Positions 8,061-18,200 are shown, counted from the stretch's first letter. The stretch: 38,701 nt of DNA from an uncultured Clostridia bacterium (GCA_946562005.1 CAMNVD010000002.1:1-38701), one strand, 5' to 3'. The notes: generated by a model not told the origin, from the letters alone. Translations and numbers: made by a program.

Positions 8061-8074
8061 GAGAACAGGTAAAA

Positions 8075-8103
8075 AGATTCTTCGCATTCGTTCAGAATGA
8101 TAG
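8075..8103. repeat. Dispersed intergenic repeat, copy 2
   Basis: AGATTCTTCGCATTCGTTCAGAATGATAG, a variant of the repeat also found at 1181, 27372 and 33038. It sits in the 5' leader of the gamma-glutamyltransferase transcript. Confidence 0.55.
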
Positions 8104-8149
8104 GGATATAAGTGGTTTAATTTCTATAGAAAGAAAGGAAGAAAAAGAT

Positions 8150-9766
8150 ATGAATCTGGATGCTATGTATTATCCTTATGCCTCCAAGCGATTTGCCACT
8201 TTTGCGAAAAATGGTATGGTTTCCACCTCGCAAAATCTTGCAGCGCAAGCTGGTCTTTCCATCTTGCAAAAAGGCGGCAATGCTATTGACGCCGCTATCG
8301 CTACAGCGGCCTGTCTTACGGTAGTAGAGCCTACCTCTAACGGTATCGGCGGCGACAACTTTGCTCTTGTTTGGACAGGAAGAAAGCTCCACGGTATGAA
8401 CTCCAGCGGCTTTGCGCCGGGGCTTGCTTCTATTGATGCGTTAAAGGAACGGGGCATTACGGAGATGCCTTCGGAAGGATTCCTCTCTGTCACGGTGCCG
8501 GGGGCCCCTGCTGGTTGGGCGGCGCTTGCCAAGAAATTCGGCCGGTTGCCGCTCACCGAGACATTAGCGCCTGCTATCCGCTATGCGGAAGAGGGGTTCC
8601 CGGTGTCTCCCATTGTAGCCAAATACTGGCGCAATGAAATCGCTTACTACCGCAGTAAAGACTGGGGAGAGGTATTGGAGCCCTTCTTTGGTACCTTTAC
8701 CAATGGTGAGGGGAAAGCGCCTGTGGCCGGGGAATATTGGCGTTGTCCTGACCAGGGTGCAACGCTTCGCTTGATTGCCGAAACTGACGGTGAAGCTTTT
8801 TATCATGGGGAGCTGGCCGAAAAAATCGACGCTTTTTCTCGGAAGCATAACGCTTTCATCCGGAAAGAAGATTTGGCAGCTTTTGCTACCGAATGGGTAG
8901 ACCCTATCAGCGTCAACTACCGGGGGTATGATGTCTGGGAAATCCCGCCTAGCGGACAAGGCTTGGTAGCGCTCATGGCGCTTAATACTTTAAATGGCAT
9001 GGATATGGAAGCCAAAGATACGCCGGCTGCTTACCACAAGCAAATTGAAGCATTGAAATTAGCCTTTAGCGACGGCAAAGCTTATATTAGCGACCCTCGT
9101 TTTATGCAGGCTAAGGTAACAGATTTACTTTCGGAAGAATTTGCGGCGGCTAGACGGGCGCAGTTTAATCCGGAAGAAGCTATCCTGCCGCAGCCGGGGA
9201 CATTGCCTAGCGGTGGTACTGTATACTTAGCGGCGGCAGACGGCGAAGGCAATATGATTTCTATGATTCAAAGCAACTATCGGAAGTTTGGTTCTGGCAT
9301 TGTGGTGCCGGGGACTGGCATTTCCCTGCAAAACAGAGGCGCCGGCTTTACCTTGGATGAAAATCATCCTAATGCCTTAGCGCCGGGGAAAAAGCCTTAT
9401 CACACCATTATTCCTGGTTTCCTTACCAAAGACGGAGAAGCGGTAGGACCTTTCGGCGTTATGGGCGGCTTCATGCAGCCCCAAGGCCACTTGCAAGTGG
9501 TGATGAACACCATTGACTGGCATTTGAATCCGCAAGCTGCCTTAGATGCGCCTAGATGGATGTGGACGGAGGGAAAAACGGTGAAAGTAGAACCGGAATT
9601 CCCCAAACACATTGCAGAGGCATTAGCTCGTATGGGACACGACATTGTGCCCTCCGTCGATGAAAACGGCTTTGGCCGGGGGCAAATCATCTGGCGTGAC
9701 CCGAAAACCGGTGTGCTCATGGGCGGCACGGACCGCCGCTGTGATTCCCAAATCGCTGCATATTAA
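8150..9766 (+). CDS. Gamma-glutamyltransferase-like Ntn hydrolase (YwrD type, no signal peptide)
   Basis: A 538-residue gamma-glutamyltranspeptidase-family protein. The conserved N-terminal GGNAIDAAIATAACLTVVEP stretch (part of it at 42-61), the GAPAGW motif and the small-subunit start SGGTVYLAAAD are present; the likely autocatalytic nucleophile is T357. GSGIVVPGTGISLQNRG follows, part of the family substrate pocket. No signal peptide is seen, so unlike classical Ggt it should be cytosolic, as for the YwrD subgroup. The family cleaves or transfers gamma-glutamyl groups. It is divergent from the TRAP genes, which suggests it processes an imported gamma-glutamyl compound. AAAGGAAG precedes the ATG. 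Confidence 0.88.
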   Translation: MNLDAMYYPYASKRFATFAKNGMVSTSQNLAAQAGLSILQKGGNAIDAAIATAACLTVVEPTSNGIGGDNFALVWTGRKLHGMNSSGFAPGLASIDALKERGITEMPSEGFLSVTVPGAPAGWAALAKKFGRLPLTETLAPAIRYAEEGFPVSPIVAKYWRNEIAYYRSKDWGEVLEPFFGTFTNGEGKAPVAGEYWRCPDQGATLRLIAETDGEAFYHGELAEKIDAFSRKHNAFIRKEDLAAFATEWVDPISVNYRGYDVWEIPPSGQGLVALMALNTLNGMDMEAKDTPAAYHKQIEALKLAFSDGKAYISDPRFMQAKVTDLLSEEFAAARRAQFNPEEAILPQPGTLPSGGTVYLAAADGEGNMISMIQSNYRKFGSGIVVPGTGISLQNRGAGFTLDENHPNALAPGKKPYHTIIPGFLTKDGEAVGPFGVMGGFMQPQGHLQVVMNTIDWHLNPQAALDAPRWMWTEGKTVKVEPEFPKHIAEALARMGHDIVPSVDENGFGRGQIIWRDPKTGVLMGGTDRRCDSQIAAY

Positions 9767-9783
9767 TTCACTTTGTATCTGAT

Positions 9784-9838
9784 AAATACTTACTGCCGCT
9801 TATCGCTTATTTTATGTTAGCGGCAGTAAGTATTTTTT
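9784..9838 (+). terminator. Terminator of the gamma-glutamyltransferase gene
   Basis: A 17-bp stem AAATACTTACTGCCGCT (9784-9800)/AGCGGCAGTAAGTATTT (9819-9835) followed by TTTT. Confidence 0.85.
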
Positions 9839-9963
9839 ATTTTATGGGATAGCTGGGGATTCTACTGTCCGTGGATAAGGTTCCACAGATTGTTTCTTGT
9901 CTTTCTGGCATCTATGTATTATGCTGAGGCAGAAAGAACATCATAAGTAACGAGGGGATATAT

Positions 9964-10644
9964 ATGAAAATCATTGCTCATATTCAGACAGATTTTCCGG
10001 ATAAATTTGGCATTCCCCGGCAAAGCGGCTTGGTACCATCTTTGCAGGGGCGAGTAATCTTTACACCGGAGTTTCGCACGCCGGAAGCAGTCCGTGGCTT
10101 GGAACAGTTTTCTCATATTTGGCTGTTGTGGCAGTTTTCTAAGAGCGGCAAAGAACATTGGTCGGCGACTGTTCGGCCGCCTCGGCTCGATGGCAATACC
10201 CGCATTGGTGTTTTTGCTACCCGTTCTCCTTTTCGCCCCAATGATATCGGTCTTTCTTCTGTGCGGCTGGAAAAGGTAGAATTTACTGAGACGCTGGGGC
10301 CGGTGCTTTGGGTATCTGGTGTTGATTTGTTAGACGGTACGCCCATTTATGATATTAAACCCTATATACCTTATACGGATTGTCATCCCGAGGCGACGGA
10401 AGGATACACCGGAAAAACAAAGCAATATGGCTTGCAGGTGGATTTTCCGCCTCATCTTTTAGAAAGACTGCCTCTGGTAAAAAGAGAAGGGGCGCTGGGC
10501 GTCCTGGCTCAAGACCCTCGTCCTGCTTATCAGCATGATCCAGACCGGATTTATGGTGTATCTTTTGCCGGTTTTGATGTGAGATTTACTGTTGATAGGG
10601 ATAAGCTTACTGTGTGTGATGTAATAGACCAGGCAGCTGAATAA
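9964..10644 (+). CDS. trmO: tRNA (N6-threonylcarbamoyladenosine-37) N6-methyltransferase
   Basis: A 226-residue TrmO/TsaA (YaeB) protein. The first 140 residues carry the family core: the GIPRQSGLVPSLQG segment, FSHIWLLW, the signature RPPRLDGNTRIGVFATRSP with the RSPFRPNDIGLSSVRL continuation, and DLLDGTPIYDIKPYIPY. A C-terminal domain with DPRPAYQHDPDRIYGV completes it. TrmO methylates t6A37 in tRNA-Thr that reads ACY codons, using S-adenosylmethionine, so it acts on translation fidelity. A tRNA-Thr(GGT), its expected substrate, is encoded 2 kb downstream; this proximity is probably fortuitous. Start ATG follows CGAGGGG at normal spacing. Confidence 0.93.
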   Translation: MKIIAHIQTDFPDKFGIPRQSGLVPSLQGRVIFTPEFRTPEAVRGLEQFSHIWLLWQFSKSGKEHWSATVRPPRLDGNTRIGVFATRSPFRPNDIGLSSVRLEKVEFTETLGPVLWVSGVDLLDGTPIYDIKPYIPYTDCHPEATEGYTGKTKQYGLQVDFPPHLLERLPLVKREGALGVLAQDPRPAYQHDPDRIYGVSFAGFDVRFTVDRDKLTVCDVIDQAAE

Positions 10645-10687
10645 ATATGATAAATAAACATAATGGAATAGAAAGGCGGGATAGGGT

Positions 10688-11401
10688 ATGATTGATAGTC
10701 AGAAAATCGGTCAATTTATTTTAGAAAAGCGAAAATCCTTTGGCTACACCCAGCAGCAGCTGGCAGAGGTGCTTGGCGTTACCAACAAGGCTGTCTCTAA
10801 ATGGGAGACAGGGGAAGGCTTACCAGATATCAGTCTTTTCCCTGTTCTCGGAGAAGTGTTGGGCGTATCTGTAGATGAATTGCTGCAAGGGGGAGCGTTA
10901 GCGCATAGCAGCGAAGATAATCAAGGTAGAAAAACTTCTGTAACAGATGGTGTGGCGCTTTCTCGTTATCAGTGGGAACGGCAAATAGAAAAATTTAAAA
11001 AACGCTGTCTTGTGTCGCTCTTCATCAGCTTGCTGGGTACCATTTGCTTCGGTATTGTTTGGCTGGAGCAGCAGGATTATTATAGCTTTGGCATTGGGAT
11101 TATTGCTCAGTTGGTTAGCATTTGTCTGTTTGTGGCGTCTTATTGGTCTCTTGCCTTTGAGGAACGGGCATATCTGGCCTTGTACTCTGAGGAGAAGCCT
11201 CAGAGTAGGGCTTTGTTTTGGAAGTTTCTCTGTTGGCTCCTGATGTTTTGGCTCATTGTACCGCTCCTCCTTTTAGATAATTTTGTGGTGCGGTTGATTC
11301 CCTGGGCGCGTAGCAGCATTGCTGATATCTCTTTCTTCTTGGCAGGGATTGGCATTATCGCTCTTTTCCTTCTTTTTAATCACTATAGAAGACGTTGGTA
11401 A
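10688..11401 (+). CDS. Membrane-anchored XRE-family regulator
   Basis: Residues 1-65 form an HTH of the Cro/C1 type (IGQFILEKRKSFGYTQQQLA, then NKAVSKWETGEGLPDISLFP). A linker of about 40 residues leads to roughly four hydrophobic segments (about 108-128, 133-157, 178-198 and 212-235) with few charged residues. This HTH-plus-membrane design is frequent in Bacillota and thought to sense membrane or signal changes, but no ligand is known. It stands 43 bp after trmO with a purine-rich GGCGGGATAGGG ribosome site. Role unknown. Confidence 0.85.
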   Translation: MIDSQKIGQFILEKRKSFGYTQQQLAEVLGVTNKAVSKWETGEGLPDISLFPVLGEVLGVSVDELLQGGALAHSSEDNQGRKTSVTDGVALSRYQWERQIEKFKKRCLVSLFISLLGTICFGIVWLEQQDYYSFGIGIIAQLVSICLFVASYWSLAFEERAYLALYSEEKPQSRALFWKFLCWLLMFWLIVPLLLLDNFVVRLIPWARSSIADISFFLAGIGIIALFLLFNHYRRRW

Positions 11402-11488
11402 AAAAGGATTTGCTCTGGGGACGTGCTCCTGTTTCTTTATTTTGCATATATTGTCTATATGATTCGCAAAAATATAGGAGGATGTTCT

Positions 11489-11809
11489 ATGGCAATTCCT
11501 TTTTTAACGGAAGAAAATACGCTGAGTTTTCTGGCAAAGCAGGAAAAACCGGTGTTGGTAGACTTCTTTGCGCCTTGGTGCGGACCATGTAAAATGCTGG
11601 CGCCCATGATAGAGCAGCTGGCGGAGACGGAAAAAGACCGGGTAGTGGTGGCAAAGGTGAATGTGGAAGAAGCAAAGAACTTGGCAAAGGCTTATCATGT
11701 TTATTCTATTCCTACTGTTATCTGTTTTGTCGGTGGGAAAGATATTGCCCGCCATGTGGGCTTTGGCTCCAAACAACAAATATTGGGATTATTGCCCAAA
11801 CAGGTGTAG
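11489..11809 (+). CDS. Thioredoxin
   Basis: A 106-residue thioredoxin with the WCGPC redox site (C31, C34) and the cis-proline of YSIPTV (P75). It reduces protein disulphides in the cytosol with a thioredoxin reductase that is not in this window. I place the start at the ATG at 11489, because AGGAGG lies seven bases before it; the open frame extends 22 codons upstream, but that part is hydrophobic and lacks a ribosome site. The gene follows the XRE regulator by about 90 bp. Confidence 0.92.
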   Translation: MAIPFLTEENTLSFLAKQEKPVLVDFFAPWCGPCKMLAPMIEQLAETEKDRVVVAKVNVEEAKNLAKAYHVYSIPTVICFVGGKDIARHVGFGSKQQILGLLPKQV

Positions 11810-11911
11810 GATGTCGAGGATTATCCGCAAAGAACCAGTATGGTTCCCCTTTTTCTTTGAGCAGCATATATTGAAAATAGAATGCGACAGTGAAAGGGGA
11901 ACTTCCATTTT

Positions 11912-12727
11912 ATGGCGCAGTATAATGGTAGAAACAGGAAGAAAATAGATGACAAAACCCAGCGCCAAAATGAAAGGGCTAGCCGTCATGAGGACCCTTG
12001 TGAAAATCCTTTTGCAGGCTTTGACTTGCCGCCTTGCGCTCGATTTCTCAATAATTACAACCCTATGGTCAATGCAGAGGGACAATGTATTTTTATCAAC
12101 TATAACCGGGTTTATTGCTTTGTTAGCCTTTTTTGTCAGCAAGGCGATGAAAATCCGTTTATCAAAAATAATCTATCTGCCTTTGCTTGTCAGTCCACCA
12201 TTAATTATCAAATATCCTTTGCTAATTTTCTCTTAGCGGTACTGATTCATCAAATACAGCTGGGGGAGGTAAAAAAAACAAAGGATATGGTGTTTCATCA
12301 TGATAAAGTAATGAACGATATGATTAACAGCTTGTTAGATGATACGCCAAAAATGGATTGTGACTGTGTGCCATCTATTACATTGTATTGCTCTAATTCT
12401 AATGCGGTGATGCCCTTATATACTGTTACCACCAACATTAGTCCATTAAATTTTTATATTATTATCCTGTTGATTTTATGGGAGCGGGATGCAGGGCTTT
12501 ACCTGGGAAATAATGCTTATGTGACGCCGGACACGATTAATTACAGTTTATCTTCTTTGTATTTTCCTTGCCCGGACCCAAGTTGCGTGCATTGCGGCAT
12601 GGCTTGTGATTTTTGCGGCAATCCCTGGCAAAAAAAGGAGGGTGGCGGACGAGATAGTGTTTGCAATAAAAAGCAGAAGAATGGGCAAACTAAACACGGT
12701 GATAGAAAAAAAGAGCGAAAAAAATAA
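11912..12727 (+). CDS. Hypothetical protein with Cys-rich C-terminal segment
   Basis: A 271-codon frame starting at an ATG preceded by AAAGGGGA. I do not recognise a family. The N-terminal 35 residues are polar and basic/acidic mixed; the middle has moderately hydrophobic stretches (about 85-110, 178-192); near the C-terminus CPDPSCVHCGMACDFC carries five cysteines in sixteen residues, followed by a strongly basic tail. The cysteines could bind metal or form cross-links. It is the last gene before tRNA-Thr and the accessory region. A shorter overlapping frame at 11949-12236 is less convincing. Moderately confident that this is a real gene. Confidence 0.5.
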   Translation: MAQYNGRNRKKIDDKTQRQNERASRHEDPCENPFAGFDLPPCARFLNNYNPMVNAEGQCIFINYNRVYCFVSLFCQQGDENPFIKNNLSAFACQSTINYQISFANFLLAVLIHQIQLGEVKKTKDMVFHHDKVMNDMINSLLDDTPKMDCDCVPSITLYCSNSNAVMPLYTVTTNISPLNFYIIILLILWERDAGLYLGNNAYVTPDTINYSLSSLYFPCPDPSCVHCGMACDFCGNPWQKKEGGGRDSVCNKKQKNGQTKHGDRKKERKK

Positions 12728-12745
12728 GAAATTTCTCAGAAGCTC

Positions 12746-12774
12746 TTGCATATGTAAGAAGCTTGTGGTAAAAT
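12746..12774 (+). promoter_or_regulatory. Promoter of tRNA-Thr
   Basis: TTGCAT (12746-12751) and TAAAAT (12769-12774) with a 17-bp spacer, 24 bp before the mature tRNA 5' end. Confidence 0.65.
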
Positions 12775-12797
12775 AGCTCTTGCAGTTATGGCTGTGT

Positions 12798-12873
12798 GCC
12801 GCAGTAGCTCAGTAGGTAGAGCGCTACCTTGGTAAGGTAGAGGTCACCGGTTCGACTCCGGTCTGTGGCTCCA
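12798..12873 (+). tRNA. tRNA-Thr (anticodon GGT)
   Basis: A complete 76-nt cloverleaf: acceptor GCCGCAG/CTGTGGC, D arm GCTC/GAGC, anticodon arm CTACC-TTGGTAA-GGTAG with anticodon GGT, T arm ACCGG-TTCGACT-CCGGT, and an encoded CCA. It marks the left edge of the accessory region. Confidence 0.96.
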
Positions 12874-12878
12874 AAGAA

Positions 12879-12918
12879 ATCCCTGATAGCGATTTAGGCA
12901 TCAGGGATTATTTTATTT
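12879..12918 (+). terminator. Terminator of tRNA-Thr
   Basis: ATCCCTGAT (12879-12887) pairs with ATCAGGGAT (12900-12908), followed by a T-rich run. Confidence 0.75.
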
Positions 12919-12930
12919 TTTTAAATAAGT

Positions 12931-12963
12931 AAAAGGAGAGGACATTGGTCCCCTCCTTTTTTA
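12931..12963. terminator. Second hairpin terminator between tRNA-Thr and recombinase 1
   Basis: AAAAGGAGAGGAC/GTCCCCTCCTTTT with a short loop and TTTTTT on the plus side; on the minus side the stem ends in TTTTA. It can stop transcripts from both tRNA-Thr and the convergent recombinase gene. Confidence 0.6.
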
Positions 12964-13079
12964 TTAGCTGGTTAGAATCGTTTTGTTTTGGTAGATGCTT
13001 TGCTTTGCAGGCGGTCGAGGGCTTCAAGTCTTCGGATAGATTGAAGTAAATATGGCCTAAAAAAATAGGCTGTTGCTCT

Positions 13080-14633
13080 TTAAATTTTCCAGGTGATTTC
13101 CGCTTTGCCGTCTGCTACTTTAATGACCTTAATAAGGGTGTCTGTTACCGCTTGTTTATCTTCGGTGGAAAGGGTATCCCATTTTGCCACATGGTCGGTG
13201 ATTTGCCCTAAATTGTTTTCTGTTTGCTGGTAAGTAAGAGAAATAATTTCCTCTTGTAATGTGTTATGCTCTTTGTCCAGGTCGTCAATTTTTTCATTGA
13301 TGTAGCGCATCAGTGTAGGGTTTGCATTGACTACTTTTTCCAGTAGGCTGCTGATTTCTTCTTCTATTTGCGTTAAGCGAATTTTGTTTTTTGCTATTTT
13401 GGGGATTGCTTGCCTTTCTTTCTCATCAGAAAGTTTTTCAAACTCTGATAATTTCTCCCGGATAGCTTTTTCCATGTATGCCTCAAAGACATCAGCGTAA
13501 ATGGTGCTGCCGGTTCCAGTGCAATTACCATGGCTGCCTGCCTGACTGCAAACGAAATATCGTCCCCATTTGGTTTTTGCCTTTTTGACTGTAACGGCGT
13601 AGCCGCAATTACCGCATTTCACTTTTCCTACTAACCAAGAATTTTTTGCTTTGCAGGTTTGCGCAGATTGGCGGTTGTTTAAGCAGCGCACTCGGCAAGC
13701 TAACCATGTTTCAGAAGGGATAATTCCTTTGTGGGGCGCAAGGACGACCTCCTTATTTTCTAAGTGATTGAATTTGCGTCCTTGATAGGAATTATCCCTG
13801 GTTTTGTAAAGGTAACAGGCGTTGCCGTTGGTAAAGTCGGAAACAGGATTGGTGATCTCTGCCCCCTGGCTTTTGAGAAAATTGTAAACATCAATGTCTG
13901 TTTGTACATAGACAGGATTTCTCAGCATATCGCTGATTTTTGCCCTCGACCAAGGGGCGCCTCGTAGTTTTTTAATGCCATGCTCATTTAGGTACCGTAG
14001 AATATCACCAAGAGAATTTTGTGCGTTGGCATACAGAGAATAAATTAATTTCACCTGTTCGCTTTCTTCCGGCACTTCTTCGTACATAGAAGTACGAATG
14101 CCGTCAATGGCTGTTTCTTTTAAGCGGTAGCCGTACGGCGCAGGACCGCCCATAAAGAACCCTCGTTTGCTCCTGGCATAATAAGCGTCGGTTACCCGCT
14201 TCTGTATGGTTTCTCGTTCTAGCTGGGCAAAAACAATGCAAATATTCAACATGGCTCTGCCAATGGGGGTAGAGGTGTCGAACTTTTCTGTGGAGGAAAC
14301 AAACTCTACATTATGCTTCTGGAATGTTTCCATCATGTTGGCAAAGTCCAAGATAGAACGGCTAATACGGTCTAACTTATAAACGATAACTCGTTTAATT
14401 TTTCCGGCTCTAATATCATTCATCATTCGTTCAAAATCTGGACGGTTGGTGTCTTTTCCGCTAAAGCCTCTGTCTGCATATTCAATATAAGGGTTGCCGT
14501 GAGTTTCATACCGGCAATATTCCAGCTGACTTTCTACTGAGATACTGTCCTTTTTCTCGATGGATTGTCGTCCGTATAATGCGTCATATATCACAGTGTT
14601 TTCCTCCGTGGCAGGATATATGACATAATTCAC
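13080..14633 (-). CDS. Large serine recombinase 1
   Basis: A 517-residue large serine recombinase. The N-terminal catalytic domain has YGRQS with the nucleophile S24, and the expected arginine-bearing segments (YADRGFSGKDTNRPDFERM, VIYKLDRISRS). A recombinase domain with the GPAPYGYRL segment follows, then a zinc ribbon with CGNCG (about 340) and a second cysteine pair, and a coiled-coil C-terminus (about 395-470). Such enzymes integrate or excise elements at short att sites with a 2-bp crossover. It reads toward tRNA-Thr and lies beside the RT-HD genes, so it may have brought that island. No matching att pair was found. A small gene precedes it by 44 bp. Confidence 0.93.
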   Translation of the reverse strand: MNYVIYPATEENTVIYDALYGRQSIEKKDSISVESQLEYCRYETHGNPYIEYADRGFSGKDTNRPDFERMMNDIRAGKIKRVIVYKLDRISRSILDFANMMETFQKHNVEFVSSTEKFDTSTPIGRAMLNICIVFAQLERETIQKRVTDAYYARSKRGFFMGGPAPYGYRLKETAIDGIRTSMYEEVPEESEQVKLIYSLYANAQNSLGDILRYLNEHGIKKLRGAPWSRAKISDMLRNPVYVQTDIDVYNFLKSQGAEITNPVSDFTNGNACYLYKTRDNSYQGRKFNHLENKEVVLAPHKGIIPSETWLACRVRCLNNRQSAQTCKAKNSWLVGKVKCGNCGYAVTVKKAKTKWGRYFVCSQAGSHGNCTGTGSTIYADVFEAYMEKAIREKLSEFEKLSDEKERQAIPKIAKNKIRLTQIEEEISSLLEKVVNANPTLMRYINEKIDDLDKEHNTLQEEIISLTYQQTENNLGQITDHVAKWDTLSTEDKQAVTDTLIKVIKVADGKAEITWKI

Positions 14634-14677
14634 CCATAACTACATGATACCGTAAGAAAATAGTGTTGCCAATCCGA

Positions 14678-14842
14678 TTATTCATATTTCTGAAAGATGT
14701 GGAAAAGCTCTTTTTCAATTTCTTGTTTGATGATTTCCTGAGATTTTCCTATGTATTGCGGGCAGTGGTGAACGACAACCAGATGCATATTATCCTGGTT
14801 AATGCTGGCGGTATTAGTGATATAAGATAGTTTACTTCTCAT
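14678..14842 (-). CDS. Small conserved-type protein upstream of recombinase 1 (54 aa)
   Basis: Minus-strand ATG at 14842 with an AAAGGGGGG ribosome site opens 54 codons (starts MRSKLSYITNTASINQ, ends in EIEKELFHIFQKYE). It has a beta-like N-terminal half (NMHLVVVHHC) and a charged amphipathic helix at the end. I know no named family. It is placed directly before a large serine recombinase, as is the 62-residue gene at 24725-24913; both may be accessory or direction-control factors, but this is inference. Confidence 0.6.
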   Translation of the reverse strand: MRSKLSYITNTASINQDNMHLVVVHHCPQYIGKSQEIIKQEIEKELFHIFQKYE

Positions 14843-15022
14843 AAAAGATACCCCCCTTTGTTTTCATATATTTTATGAATGAGGGATTGTCTCTTATGAC
14901 AGAAGAACTGGGGTATAGTTTTGCTGCATAGGTAATCCTCCTTAAAAAATCATTCTAAGAAACAAATACCCAGGAAGGGGGCAAAACGGAATACCACGAT
15001 ACGCCAAAAACCGGGAGCGCCA
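14843..15022. other. Gap between recombinase 1 module and RT-HD operon
   Basis: About 180 bp with no convincing gene. On the minus strand a strong AAGGAGG with seven-base spacing precedes an 11-codon frame (MQQNYTPVLLS, 14929-14894), which may be a leader or the decayed start of a gene. Otherwise AT-rich and unremarkable. Confidence 0.4.
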
Positions 15023-15056
15023 ATAAAAAAATGACGAGAACAGGAAGGTTCTCGCC
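15023..15056 (-). terminator. Terminator of the RT-HD operon
   Basis: On the minus strand GGCGAGAAC/GTTCTCGTC with the loop CTTCCT, followed by ATTTTTTTATT. It lies about 200 nt after the RT-HD stop codon, leaving a long 3' untranslated stretch (15057-15260) that could hold a non-coding RNA; I see no clear structure there. Confidence 0.7.
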
Positions 15057-15260
15057 ACGAAAAATTATAGATGGGCTGGTAGAAATTGGTTTAGTCAAGT
15101 GTTTGGATTGTCGGAAAGTTTTTAGGAGTAGCCTAAGATATGTTTTGAGATCCTGTGGATTTTAATACGTTAGTTGGAAACTGTTAGAGACTCTTTACTA
15201 ATTATGGGATAGCTTAAAATAGTTTTATGATTATCGCTTGAAATGCTAGAAACAGGAGGA

Positions 15261-18200
15261 TTATTCTTTGTTTTCTACATATTCTCTAAGGTAGTCAAAT
15301 ACTTTACCCGGTATTTCTGTATTTGCAATCACATTAATATTTATTTTTACTTCAGAGGAAAAGAAGTTATCAGAAATCGAATTTAAATATTTCTTTAATG
15401 CCGCAAATTCTTTTAGCAGGTATCCATTTTTTATAGTAAACCATTTACAAAGAAACATGCATTCGTGTTCTTCGCAACAACCCTTTTGATCACATGCAAT
15501 AATGATTCTGGGCGTATCTTGTCTATTGATTTCATTTTTGATCGTTGATACATATTTACAGTGTCTCTTTTTAACTGTAGTTGTTTGAGACATTAATACA
15601 TTTACGGTTAATTCTAAATTTTCAACGATTGATCCTTGACGCAAAGAGCTTTCTGTTTCGCTTGTATTATTCGTGGGGTTATAATTTACTGAAATTTGAC
15701 AACTATCTGTAATTAAATGGGATATCCAGTGAAATCGTGATATCTCGTTTAGATTGGCAAGGTTATGATTTAAAATTATATTTGAAATGCGATATCTGTT
15801 CATATCAGCTAAGTCACTAAGTCTCAAGATAATTTTAATAAATTTTTCATTTATTAATGATTCTTGTCCAATCGATTTAACAGTGTAAATATCAGATGTA
15901 TCATAACCGTGGGCTTCAGAAACTCTAGCAATAAACTCTCGCATTTCTGGATTAAGAAAACAAAGTTCTGGAAATTTTCTGATTTCTTTCCCGCTATTTA
16001 TTGCATGATTGTTTCTTATATCATTTTCAAAAAAACCATCAATTTTTTCATATGCGTTATACAGTGCATGCAGTTTGTTTTCTGTTTTGTTAGAGTCAAG
16101 TTGTAATTTTAAATCTGTATAGATTTGTTTTGCTTCTAAACTTTTTCCTGTATAAAATTTATCGGTATGTGGCAATGATACCATAGATATATCATGCAAA
16201 TAACATGCGGCAAATAAAATAAAGTAGTCTTGTTGCTTTAATTTGAAATAAGAAATTGCTCGTATCCATTCAATCGAACGATGAATAAGAGTCACTGCAT
16301 GTTCTTGGTTGTGTAGCGTATAGAAATATAAATGCTTTGATCCATTTTTCCAAGTGTCACAACAGTATTTGTGGGTTAGAATTAGCTGGTCAATTAAATC
16401 TATCTTGCCAACAAATGTTTTGAAAATATGCATTACCTGTAGGAGTGAATAATCTGCCACACTGCAAAATTCATCTTGCGTATAATTAGGATATTTTTTA
16501 ATGAAGTCTTCAAAACTGAACTGAGAATTTCTTAATGCTGATAAAACTCGTATTTGTGCATATTGGATGGGTTGTCGACCTTGTTTTGCAAAAGAGAACT
16601 GATCAGTTAAATCATATTCAAAGATATAGGAAAAGACTGCATTAAGAAGTATTCTAATTAATACATCAGATTTAGCTTGTATATATTTACTACAATCAAA
16701 CAAATATGGGAACATATCTTTAAATAAATTTTCTTTATTTTTCTCAAGTAAGCCTTTGAATTTTTCCCACTTTAGCTCATTTTTTTGTTTGCGGGCACTG
16801 TAAAAATGAGAAAATAATTCGGGGAGGATATCCTCATATAAATCACTGGAATAATAATTCAATTTGTTATCCTGATAACACTCACATGTTTTTTGGAGGT
16901 ATGAATGTTTTGTGTGATTATCGTGAATATGTTCTGCTAAACTTTTTACAGCACTAATTAAATCTTTATTACTAGAGCAATCCTCTGCACAACGTCTGAG
17001 TACAAAATGTATACTTGAAGCTAAAATATCATCTGTGTATTTTTCATGAAAAGATTTAATATAATCAGAACCCTTTCTTAATGTTATGTCCTCAATCACT
17101 TTAGCGGATAGATTTTTAATATCCCCGCTTTCCTGATAGGATAAAATAGTTTCGCGATATTTAAAGAATTTCTGATATCGTAGTAATTTTTCTTTATATG
17201 TTTCTTGATTTTCCAGAGTATTGATGCGTTCCAGTTCATTGGAGATGATTTTAACTATGCTGCGGGTTCGACTAAGTAACATTGGGATTTCGTTTTCTGA
17301 AAAAATGGTATGCATATCAAAATTAATATTAGATGTTTCTCTGCTTAGTCCATGTAGATATATTTCACCACTATTTTCTTTAGCATCTGGGATAGTAGAG
17401 AATGTGCTTTTCAGTTCTTCATGTACTGAAATTCCAAAGTCGTCATCTCGATAAGGGTAATCCTTTGGAAGTTGTAGAGTATAATTATTGGAATTTAATA
17501 GTTGTTTTTCTTTAAGGCAAATATTCTCATTTAACTTTGTAATACAATCTTTAAATTCTGTCTCATTCAGAAAATTATTAAGTCCGTTTGTGAATATGAC
17601 AGAATCATCTACATAGAATACCATTTCTCCGGGAAATATTTTTTCATATTGCTTTTTCACCAGTAGCATGTATAAATTAGCTAGAAAATAGGTATGTGGA
17701 AGTCCTTGAGGAAGTCCTTTTGCATAGTTGCAACAATCGGAAAAAGCGGATTCTTCTTTATTTAGATACCAACTAATTTCTTTTTGGTCGAGTTTGCATA
17801 ATTTAAACACCATCAGTTTTTCTAAAATGGTTTGAACGGTTAAGTCATCTTTCCAAGATAACGGCAGCTTGTTGTAAATTAAACGGTATAAGATTTTGGG
17901 ATTAATTGAAGGGAAAAAGTTTTTTAAATCTAGACTGACTTCATATTTATATTCTTTGGTTTCGCTATATTTTGAAAGGAATTCATTTGCTGTTGTGGTG
18001 TATTTTTGATACTGTTCCCGCCAAGGCACAAATAATTGTTTACTGTCATAAGAAACGATATTTCCATAAAAATTTGAAGGAAGTTGCCTGCTTAGTTCCG
18101 ATGGCAGGAGTTTTTCCTTTTGATTGAAATCGTATACTAAAACCTGTAACATCGCAATCATTGCAATTTGATCAATTAGTGAGGCGGTGTGTAAGGGGCG

